NCBI RefSeq assembly: GCF_035083965.1
Contig: NC_089740.1
Span: 11,915,552 to 11,979,551, forward strand
Origin: Branchiostoma lanceolatum
Taxonomy: Eukaryota; Chordata; Leptocardii; Amphioxiformes; Branchiostomatidae
Length of the DNA stretch: 64,000 bases
Reading direction: 5' to 3'
Positions 20,109 to 32,100 of this stretch are shown piece by piece (position 1 is the first letter of the stretch; each line of letters begins with the position of its first letter). The notes under the pieces are model-generated. The model was given only the letters and a program-made list of their open reading frames with translations, had not been told where the DNA came from and did no database searches. The translations under genes were made by a program, and so were the position numbers.

Positions 20109-23100
20109 TCACACTCCAGTACGTAGTATATCATCTTAACACTATATGCTAACAGACTACAGATAAAGAGACAACACAGTTACCTGAAGGCCAGGTGTGG
20201 TATAAGTGTGAAGACCAGCCCACCCAGAGAAAGTGCACAACCGATGGTACTGATCAGGCTAAGGATCCCCTCATGTTTCTTGTCCTGGTGGCCCTGAAGA
20301 ATAATCAAATTTCAAGAACATTGGAAACGAAAAAGGAAAATACAGAAAGAGTCATTCAGGAGTTTCATTTTGTTTTGTAATTGTTTATTCAAAAAGGCAA
20401 TAAAATTTGATTAAGCTGGGCTATTCTAAACTTGTAAACTTACCACTAGCACAGCAAAGTTGGTGAGATGGTCACAGGAACATGTAATGCTCCCATTGAC
20501 CATTCCCACAAACGTACAGCCTTGTGGTGACCACGCCCCAGAACCCCCCGCCATTGAGAAGTTCCAAGCAGCACACAGATTGGTTTGTGCTGCCTTTTCT
20601 TCCTGTAACATATGAAGGAATGACTAGAATGTAGAAGGAATTTCAAGGTTACATGTATAGGTAGCTGTATTGTGCAGATAAAGGTTAAAGTCGCATAGCC
20701 TTTTTGAGGCTGTAGGGGTAGTGGATTGTTATCCACAGTTTTGGAAGGTGGAGCTCATTCCTCTCCTTACACCATGTGAACTTTTTACCTCCTCAACCAA
20801 AGTCAGGTACCCATCTACTCCCGGGTGGAGTAAGGAAAGTTGTGTTAAGTGCCTTTCCCAAGGGCACAACATCTATCAGTGCAATCTAGCCATGACTCAC
20901 ACAATACAAGATTGAACTAAAAGAAAGCTATATAGTAATTATCTTAAAATGTTAATTTTACCTGCAAAGGCTGAAATGTGAGAATGACAGGCTCTAGTAG
21001 ATGCTGAAGCGACACGTCTGTGACCCAAGTAGCCAGGACTCTGCTATTGGACCTCCCTTCTGTGGACAGGCCTGATTGGTTGGATGTGAAGAGCTTGCTG
21101 TTTTGATACACCACTACATTCAGTTTCACATCATTCAGTCCTGTCAAAGGGAGAAAAATCTGTCACTAAAGAAATGGAAACTATGACATCAGATAGGTTG
21201 TACTTCATAGCCTGGATATCAGACTAGTTTGGCTTTAATGCTTCTGCATAGATGATTTGGAGAGCGTTTGTTGGAGACAGCAGATGCCTAATAAATGGGA
21301 CAGCACCCAGGCTATGTTAGTATGTACCTTAATTAGCTTAAAGTTTGTTTTTTTTAAAACAGCCATTGTGCAAATGAATTACAGCTTGTTGGTATATTTT
21401 AGTCATTGACAAGCAAACAAATATAACATTACTTACTTGCAAATCTGCATTCTTATTCCTATTAAAAACTGAAGTATCTCTGTATACAAATCATTCAATT
21501 AAGTATTCAATAACATATTACAATCAGTGTGACGATATGATAAAATTCTGACCTGTTATGTCTAAGATGAGGGATTGGAGAGACTTCGGTAACATGATGG
21601 CTGCCTCCACCTGTCGGCCATCCCCCATGCCCCCCTCCCCATACATCTTCAGTATCCTCCTGCCATTCTCCATCACGTCAAGCTCCTCCCCCTCCAACCA
21701 CACAAACCCCAGGCCACGGGAGAACGCACTGACAGGGACCTGGGGAAATCGTAGGATGATATTTTAGCAAAACATTGGCTTTATCACTTAAAGTTTACAT
21801 CTTCAGTTAACTAAAGATCAAGCCTTGTTCAACTTAGCGTGTCTGTACCAAGCAATGTTGTTTTGCAGAACTGGTTAACCATCATTAGGCGTAACACACC
21901 AGTTACTGTGCAGTAAGTACAAGCTGTGTAAGACCAGACAGAATTATAAAGCCGCTAAGAAATGATTTTTCCATCTCTGAACTTTTTAGAAAGTTGTTTC
22001 TTTCAAACATACAAAAAAGTATTAAAATGTTATAATTTGTGAACTGTAAGTTATGATATGACAAGCAAACTTAAAGGAGAAGAATTGAACAGTTGCAACC
22101 TACATGCTTGCTTGTTTGTTTGTTTGCTTGCTTGCTTGTTTGAGCCTTTGTTTCATGACTTCACTATACCATTTGTACTGAATTCTTTATTGATATGTCT
22201 TATGAGTACTAAATGAGTAGGTAAAACAATCCATACCTCCATCGACTCCACAGCAATGTTAGGCAGGATTCTGTGGAACCTGGTCCCGGTGAGACTGACT
22301 TTGTCCAACATAAGCTCCAGGGACTGGACAATCCTGGGACAATTTAGATAGAAGAGATCATAAGACGGAAAATTATATTTGGTCGGTATTCGCTGACGCC
22401 GTGGCTGCTCTGTACCCTCAGATCCGACAGATCTACATGTAAAATGCAGTATCTGATTGGACACAGAAAAGACTCAGTCAATGCTGTTTGTCTTGATTTT
22501 GAATATTGTTGAGCAGAGCTAGCTCATTTGGCACAACCTTTCCCTAAGGACAACACTAACTTAAAGGTAATTTCTCTGATTGGCTGACAGCATGGTTAGT
22601 AGCCACGCCCCCCATAGTAGGAATCTATATAAGGCTGGATTAGCAGGGCTAATTGGAATGATAGCACTGCATAGGAGGATGTATTAAGTGTACCTGGATG
22701 TCGGCACCCCCATTGAGTGACTCCCTTCCAGAACATCCTCTGGTGCATCCAGGATGTGATCCACTGTGTCCAGAACTGAGTACCCCACCTGGAGAGAAAA
22801 GGGTCATAATCTGTCAATAAATAAGAAATGTCCATTGGATATTTCCATTGAATTAGGAGTCATGGGAAGAGTCTTATTTCATTTTAAATCTACATACACT
22901 TGCAACCTACATGCTGTATACTTTTAAAAGTTACTCACTGTGAAATACATATTTACCATCAATTTTCATTTAATTGATTTTTTTGGATGGCTGATTACAT
23001 TTAAGATTTAAATTTTCCAAACTTGTAATACTTAAGTGTAATTTTCACCAAAAATGTAGAAAAGTCTTGTATTCAAAATACGTTTAATCCATTTTCTACC

Positions 23101-26100
23101 TATACACTCTGGCATTCTACCATTGCATGATTGAGAAAATGTCATTTTAGATTTAAATGAAAGAAAAAAGTTACTATGATCTGGCTACATCTCACAGCTC
23201 TTAATTCTTGACAGTGGTGGCAATGGTGGAATATCAGAATACTTACATCTGTTGGAACAACAGATGGAACTGTTGCGATGTTGTCCAAAACTTGAGCTGC
23301 CTGTGTCGTATCCGACACACTGAGGGTGGAGCCATTCAATGTCAGCAACTGGAGTGCCGTTGCAACGTCTTCTAGGTTTGTGTTTGTGACCTCGGTCTAA
23401 AAGCAATTAAGATATATTAGTTACTTATTGCTGTTCTAGCTATGTAACTAACTTTCTTTGCAAAATTACGGCACAACATCTATTCTAGTTCAGAATTCAT
23501 TATTCTAAATTATTCATGAAATGATTTATAGACTTATGTTTTGATACTAATTTTTTTTATGATGTGACATAATTGAAAAAGTGAAACCTAACACTGTGGC
23601 AGAGTGCCATCGACACATATTATAAAGGACTTGAAAAGTATGTACATGTACATGTGTCTAGGTGGCCAACATAGGCAGGATTTTTATTTGTCAATTGTGG
23701 AAACAATCAAAGTGTCCACCAAAATGTGACCAGGTGGTCTCTATGCATAGGTGGTCAATAATACAGGTTTGAGTGCACATTTTACATAGTTAGGTTAGAA
23801 AGAGAAGAAACAAAGACTGTACCTCTGCTAGTGTCTGAAGATCCTGGTTACAGTCGAGCAGGAAGGGCTGCGACCACGTCATGCCTGTCCCGATGTCCCC
23901 ACTACAACTTCTGCGACCCTTGGGAGGTCCACCTGATTAGTACAGAAATATGGGCAAATTGATGTTGAATGCAGTGAGTAAGTGACTGAGTGACTGACTG
24001 AGTGACTGACTGAGTGACTGACTGAGTGACTGACTGAGTGCATAGAGATTGTACTAAGTGCGTTGATGAAGGTTAGACATCCAGGTAATAAGATACTCCA
24101 AAAATAATTATTCAAGCAACTGTATAAGATTTTGAAACAGTCAGACGTTTCAGATAGCATCCGCTATCTTTCGTCAGTGACTAAAGAAGGATCTGGTAGA
24201 ATTGGGTTTTATACCAAAACTCTGTTCTACCAGATCCTTCTTTAGACACTGACGAAAGATTGCGGATGCTATCTGAAACGTCTGTTTCAAAATCTTATCC
24301 AGTTGCTTGAGTAATTATCTTTATTATACTAAGTGGTTGCTCTAATATAATGATATGATATAATGCAGCTGAGTAATCTTAGAGTAATTTGTAGACTAAT
24401 ACATGGGTATGGACTTCATTATATATGCCTCCATCACTTCATTACAATGCTGAATATACCTGTTGGGTTCATTCAAATAGGCTGGTGAAAATACTTCAGA
24501 AATACCAACATTTCAGTACTAATGCCATGTATCATAATAGTGCAAACTGACAAGCCTTACCGTCAAAAGTTGCACTTGGACATCTTTCTGTCGAATATGC
24601 AAATCTGCCTCCGGGGGTTGATGGGAAGGTCAGCGTGACAGAGTTTACCTCCACAGTTTCCTGTAGACACTGAACTGTAAAACAAAGTTTTCACATAATC
24701 ATTTATAGGACAATCACTGTCAAAAAAGTTAGCTTTCATTTTTGAGAAAGAAGTAAAACGAAACAAAGTGTCTACAATTCTAGACAGCACAATGTCTATG
24801 GGGCAAAGCATTAGCAAAGAGCTAAATAATTTCAGTGTGCCATAACACAAACTATTCAACATAATCTGTCCTTGGTGCTGAAAACTATCCACTAAAAGGT
24901 GAACATGCCTGCCCTTGGTGCTGAACACTATCCACACACAGGAGATCATATCTGTCCTTGGTGCTGAACACTATAAACACACAGGTGAACATGCCTGTCC
25001 TTTGTGCTGAACACTATACACACAGGTAAACATGCCTGTCCTTGGTGCTGAACACTATACACACACACACTGGTGAACATGTCTGTCCTAGGTGTCGAAG
25101 TCGAACACCATCCGCACACATAAACCCACTATATTTCAGAGTGCACAGTTCTATTTTGTTGTATGTGGGTCAAGCTGACAAGTGACAAAGCTGGACTTAA
25201 ATAATTTCTAAAGTTCAGTAGCCAAAAGTACATAATGTTATGTGCCATGTACATGTACATGTATTTGGGAAATTTTGCTTTCAGTGCTACTTCGAATTCT
25301 GTTTCCTATTTTTTTTCTTTTCTAGCCAACGAATGCCCACCCGTGTCAGGGACCCCTGCAGCAGTATAACCAAATATTACATACTGTATCTCCTACTACT
25401 TTTTCTGTGCACACAAACGTACCTATGCTCCTGATTTCAAGGCTATCTACTGGACCAGGTAGAAGGTTGTCCTCCTGGGCACTGTAAGTCATAAGAGTCA
25501 CCCCCACATTACGTATCAATTCTTCCTCCGACGTTCCAGCGTTTTCCACATAGATGTTCTGGTCAACTATCACACTACCTGGTCTGGAAAAGGATAAAAA
25601 AAGACAGTCTCCAGTCATTGCTGAACAATAGGTCATGTAGAATTAAAGTATGTTTAATATGATAATCGATTTTGAGGAAAATTAAACAGTTATTTGGCAT
25701 AACCATGTAGAAGCAAATAAAGAAATCAATCACATTCTATATCTAAGAGTGCACAATTGTGCATTAACATACAAAACTGGTATTACATGCCTTTCAGGCT
25801 TTCTACCAGTTATGCAAATAAATAAAATTTATAATCACCTGAATGCTTTGACTCTCACACTTACAACACCACCAAGGCCTTTACTTTCTATAGCAGATAG
25901 GACCTGTAAAGCAATATATCATTTGATCACGTCAGAACATAATGTTTAATATTCGATTCGTTACACCAGATAGTAGTGATAACAAATACCAGAAACATTA
26001 CCATGCATTTTCAGAATTCAAAGAAAAAAATATAAAGATATCATTTTTTTAAGTTTGAGGAATCATACCCAATCACACATTTCTTACCCAAAGTTCAATC

Positions 26101-29100
26101 TGTTGAGCAAGGGCCACTGCCGCAGGTGAATTTAACTGCTCAAGGTCAGAGGTGAAGTTCAGTCTCAGGGTCATCATGCAGGCAAGCGTGATGGTGTCTA
26201 CATATAAATAACAACCTTATTAAGACATGTCTTATTTTGCAGAAACCTACAAACAGCAGTACATCTTTTGTCTATAAAGATAAAATGCCTTCAAGAGACT
26301 GAATTCAAAATGAACTGAATTACTGGTTTGGTACCCAATTCCCTATTAGTTACAGAGTTCGGCAGCAGGGAGAAGGTTTAAGACTGATACCTTTGTTGAG
26401 AACATGGATGAGTATGTGGTTCAATGATGTGAACTGTTCAGAGAGATGAAATACATGGCAGGTGATGCTGTGTACCCCCTCAGTCCTGGCTGTGTACCTG
26501 AGTATTTTCAAAAAGTAAAAAAAGATACTTATTGCCCAATTGTATGCAGTTACATCTGCGACAATAATCAACACAGTCATTTTTGTTTACCTTTAATAAG
26601 CACTTTACTTTGTGTATGGAATTAGGGTGTAAAAAGAATTTTAACCATTGTCTAATTTGAATTCTCTTAAAGCATCTGAAAGTGCTCAACAACATGAATT
26701 TACTTGACTGAAAAATGAATATCTGTGCTATAGTCAGACTAAATTTATGGGTCTCAAAAACATCCCTTTCCTCTACATAAACCACTTAATGCTTCCAGGG
26801 CTCAAAATTAGTGGGTGCATGTGCACCTAATTTTTTACTGTGGGTACACCAGTGCACCTAGATATTTTTGTAGGCTATAGGGTAGGGATACTAATTGTAC
26901 ACTGGTATACAAAACATTCTTGAAATTCAAGTATCTGGAAAAGTAATATAACCTTTGTTGTACTTTGTTTGATGCATGACTTGTTTGAAATTTTGAAGTT
27001 AGCTATAGAATTACAGATTGAAGTTCTTAAGAGCATTAAACTTCAATGTTTTGCTGACATTCAGGTTTATTTTATGTGGTGCACCCAAAATTCTTTCTGT
27101 GCATCTAATTTTTTTGGTTGGGTGCACCAGTGCACCTATTTCAAAAAATGAAATTCGAGCCCTGGCCTCTCATTCCCCTAATTTGTTAAAACAGGAGAAT
27201 CCTAACATATATATATAATCCACTTGAATGAAAACTTACAGGAACACTTGGTTTGTTTCAGCCTGAAGAATTGCACCATCCAGTTCCCAGCTGTACCGAT
27301 AGATACCGTCCGATTCTGTCGTCACGCAGTTCAGCGTCACTGTCTCTCCAATAACGATCTTACTGGCGTTTCTTGGAAGCACGACTTCCACACGCAAGGC
27401 TTTACGAAATAACATAAAACATATTGTTACAATATGAATACAATACTTGAAGCTATTAGCAAAATAAGGGTTGCTTGTAATACGATTGTCACAGACTAAA
27501 AAGCGATGTTCTAATCTTTTAGTTTCAATATTAGAATATTGGACAATGGGTTCAAGTACTTACGTGTGAAGGGCCCCATAGGCGATGTTACTTCTGACAT
27601 GATCGCTGTTGTTGTTGTTGTTGTTGATGGCATAGGGGGTCTTATAGTGCTTACTGTTGGCATCAAGACAATGCTGTATTAGTGCATAGATTGACACTTT
27701 ACTGCTGCATTTCATAAGAATTCTAATTATGAAAGTTCCAGTGGAGAAAACAAGAGATAGACTATCGTATAGTCTGATTGCATGCCAACTGCAAGAGTAT
27801 TGTACGTGGTTACAACAAATATAATTTCTGAAGCTATAATCTGTTCTCCAACTAAAAGAATTTGACTCACTGTTATTTTCACTCAGTCTTCTTCAGCTGT
27901 CTGACACATTACCAATGGTTGAACATCATCTAAAATCGGTACCACCCCCCCACCCCAGTTGATAGGTTTGACTCATTGCTGACATCACACATACAGAAAG
28001 TCACAAGAAGATTAAGCAAGTCAGTATAAAATACCAGTGAGTCCAATTTTTTTCAGTTGGAGAAGTTTTAATCAACGTTACCTCTTCATAATGTCATAAT
28101 AGCAATTCAGATGCACTTTCACGCTAGTGATTACTTTTTGCAGACATAATTATTAGTTAACATGATTACCTGGACACGGGGGAATGTCACAGCCCTCCCA
28201 CATAACATTAGGATCAGTGGTATAACACCAGGGAGAGTCGTGCCTCGTGCCAAAAAACCCTCGCATGGGGTTGCGGCAGAAGTTTCCCACAAGGCCAGTG
28301 TTTGGAAATTTCATATATGTAAATACTACTTTGTTTCAGAGATAAATTATTTCTTAACATGATTACCTGGACACGGTGGAATGTCACAGCCCTCCCACAT
28401 AACGTTGGGATCAGTGGTATAACACCAGGGAGTGATGTGCCTCATGCCAAAAAACCCTCGTTTGGGGTTGCGACAGAAGTTCCCCACGAGGCCAGCGTTA
28501 GGAAACTCTTTGGAGTGGATCTCTGGCCGATGGGGATAGTCTGCGTCCCACCGCTGACACGTCCGTCCGCTCCTGGTAACGCTGACATTGCCACGATACT
28601 CCACGCCATTCCCAATCACACAGTCTGAAATTATTGTTGTACACATCATCATCATCCACAACATTAATATAGCATGTTTGCACACACGACTTATGGCATA
28701 AGTATCTTCCACCATGCTGCATCACTAAAGGCAAATTTGAATTTTTGTGTGTGAAAGTGAGACTTATCTCAAACCAGTTTAGCTCACTGAACACCTAATC
28801 TTCCACTGGTCATGACAAGGAAGACAAACATGTACTAGTATGGTATATACAGGTTCAAATACTTTTCGACAAGTACAAATGTAACGCCGGCCTCGTCCTA
28901 AGGACTGCAACCATTTTCAGTAGCACACATGTCGGGTGAGCGACATCTACTGGGATTCGATTAATTTTAATCTCCTTGTAGAAATACAATAATATGCGTC
29001 ATCTCTGAAGATGAAAGGATGCCCACTATTATGATATCATACACAATTCCTAAATTCAAAGGTTCCAGATTCAACCAAACAATAGAAAAAAAACATGCAA

Positions 29101-32100
29101 ATACTCTTTTAGATTTCAACCATACTTACATCGATGTTATTACGATATTACTATGCATGATGATGATGTTATTACAAATGGACGCCCCCCTCCCCCAGTT
29201 CTCAGTAGCTTTAATAACGCAAACGTATCCGCGAGATGCAACATTTTTCATTCAAAATTTGGTAAGTAGATGGTCGAATATCATCTTTTCCGCGCCAGCT
29301 AGATAGGGCTTTTTTTTCGAACAACAACCTTTTTCCCTGCATAATGCCACGATGCGCGATGATGACCAGCGGGCAACTTTCTAGTGTGCCTGGTGTGCAC
29401 GACCTTTGACCAAAACTGCAAGCTAACATACGAAGGTTGAAAATCGTTCTTATCCATCTTTTTCTCCAGCGCATATTCGCCAAAGCAAAATTTTGCAGAG
29501 ATTATGTTACATTGAATACTCTTTGAAATTTCTAAACACATTTTTTGGGGGGAAACAGTGGTAACGTTATCTCCGTGAACAACGTGACATTTAGATGCGG
29601 TGTCACTTTGGGTCGCCTGATGATGATGATAATGTCACATTTGTGAATTGTCCTTCAAGTGTAAAACTAAATGCGTTAATGATTAAGTTGCAGTTCAACT
29701 ACTGCATGCGCAACTGGAATATTCGAAATATACCCATTAACAAGAGTGGACCGGGCTAGCAGAACCTTTTCAGTCATGGGTCGAACTCGAATTGTAATAG
29801 TGAGCTTGGGACGAAGCGTAATATCATAAATAATACTAGTTTTATGTATTTCTACAATTCATAGCAGTTACCGTCTAAAAGGAGCAAAGTTCTTTACCTG
29901 TGATAGGTGGTTTGATAGGTGCTGGCTCCGACGGAGTCTGGAATCGTGCCTTTCTGTTAGCTGTAAAGAAACATTGAAAAGGTCCACAAAAAAGTAGTAA
30001 ATCGATACTTTCTATTGACAACACAGTATCTCTGTAGAGCTCAGGCGTTCTTCTAACTGTCGTATTAGAAAGTCGCCTTTGTCTAAAATGACGTTAATTA
30101 CTGTAGTGTCAAAGTAAGATAGTCAACATAATACGTACCTAGTACCTGAAATAACCCACTTCGAATCGTTCTTTATAGAACCGGAGGATACTTTAACTAA
30201 GCTTCAATTTCCTTAATTAGTGAAGAGTATTGGTGTTGATTCTTTCTGGCCGAAAAGGAAGAAAGTTTATTTGGACACACCTATAGCTACAGCATTGTTT
30301 TCTATTATTTACCTCCGTTATGGTACGAGACGTTAAGTTGTTTGTAATGAGCAGCTTTCTTACCTGTTGTGGCAGGACCAGTGGACACAGTTGAGGTTTG
30401 TTGACAAATGCCTGGAATTGTAAACACAATTTTGTAAACCTTTCGCACTACTTGTAATCTTTAAAACCCAAGCACACTATCACCTTCAACATCATGTTCG
30501 CTTGATGGTGTCATGATATCATAGTGTTTTTTTTTTTGTATTTCTTTTTTTTATTTCGTTGTATTGTATGATCTCCAGATCTGTTTTTCAATTGCAGTAG
30601 TTTTTCGAAGGTATACAGACTCAAATGATGGCAATAGGACCCTCTTTCCACTAGAAGGCGATCGCTGAGCGAACGTTGAGCGACTAAAGCTGGATCTGTG
30701 CACTTGTCATACATTAATCAGAAGAACAGACAGTAGCTTTCAACGTGCTTGAGGCACCTCCTCGACTATGGGACCCCCATTTTACGTCCCTTCCCAAAGA
30801 CGAATGCAACTCCAGCTAGCCAGGATGCCCTTCCTCGGGTCTCCCAGTTACGAACATCAACTGTAAGGCTGCTACCAATTGACCTACATGGGCATCATAT
30901 ACATTACATGTTTTACAATAAGATGCATATGCTTAGATAAACCATTCAAGATTTCTCTGGGAAGGGAAGGGAAGGGAAGGGACGGGTGTCACAACAACGC
31001 GTACGGTCTAGACGCCCAACATGTGTTTGTGTCGGATTTCCGTTCACGGCTTGTGACAAAGAAAGTAACTCAGAACGCCCGGCTGTTTGTTTTGTCGTGG
31101 CGGGACTAGCTTCTCAATGGGTACAGGTAACCTAACACCGGAACTCCTCACACCTGTACGCAAAACACACCAGGCCTTGCGTCAAGTATGTTGTCGCGAC
31201 ATTTACTTAACATGATTCTTGACACTTCGTCTAGCCCTGCTTATAGACCATGTCGTAGACCTTAAGACAGTAGACCCACAAAGAGTTAAGAACGCCATAA
31301 TTCGGACCGTGGGTTTTTCTCCCTGAATCAACTGCATCTAATAGACACTTTAAGTGGTATTGGAAGATATGACTAGCTGGCAGTTGTTTAGAGAAGAAAA
31401 CGGACGCGTACGTACGAAGAAATTGTACATCGATATTATGACAGTCGTTTCTGTCGCTATTCTCGTCTTTCTTTTCGTTTTAGACTTGCGCTTTAGCTAG
31501 CAGTACGAACAATATGGCTAGGTACAGCTTCAGAAGGTTCAAAATTCACACTCTATGATTCCTTACAGCTAAATACACTAGAGTCAAAACTCTCCAGGTT
31601 TTCACTTCCATATAACTAAACAGAATCATGTAATAAACTGTCGTAGATCTCTGCATGTCGCCTCCTTTAAAATTGTACACCACAAAAACAAGGTTGGCGA
31701 CTGCTTGTTAGCACATTTTACACGCGACAAGTCTGGAGCTTGTAGGGTTACGTAAATATCAAAAACAAACATGGTTCTCAAGACAAAGTCACGTTCTTTA
31801 TACACATGAATCGAACTTCAGGCAATGTTCCTAAGCATGTACAACTAAGCCAGCCGTAACCTGATATTTTGTCAACACCCAGTCGACGACTCAATGCGTT
31901 TTGTTTATACCATGACAGCGAACCGTTGGTTAAGAGCAAACACAAGTAAAACATGTCCACGTTACAAAAAGGATTTCTGAATGTTTTTGTGGTAGACTGT
32001 TGTAAACCTAGACGCAGTTAGTATTGTTGTTACAATGTTGTTTTTCCCTCCAATACATAGTTTTCTTTTTTTGAAAAAAACAGAATCGAGAAGAGAGGAA

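Larger units (their letters stand above)
16958..20293 (-). other. GPCR exons 19-24: seven-transmembrane region
   Basis: TM1 ([19 protein letters not shown]) is on 20184-20293. TM2-TM4 ([50 protein letters not shown]) are on 19446-19720. The rest of TM4 and loop 2 ([20 protein letters not shown]) is on 18826-18904. TM5 ([20 protein letters not shown]) is on 18138-18244, TM6 ([19 protein letters not shown]) on 17477-17600 and TM7 ([20 protein letters not shown]) on 16958-17074. FLWM-VEA, the CWM of loop 2, GLSWGFG and NSLQGFFIF are adhesion-class signatures. Confidence 0.95.
23823..24674 (-). other. GPCR exons 11-12: hormone-receptor-motif-like segment
   Basis: Exons 24561-24674 and 23823-23932 give [40 protein letters not shown], then [20 protein letters not shown]. 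Cysteines, a Gly-Arg-Phe-Ala-Tyr-Ser element and a late TW resemble the HRM that precedes GAIN in many adhesion GPCRs, though in divergent form. Confidence 0.6.
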
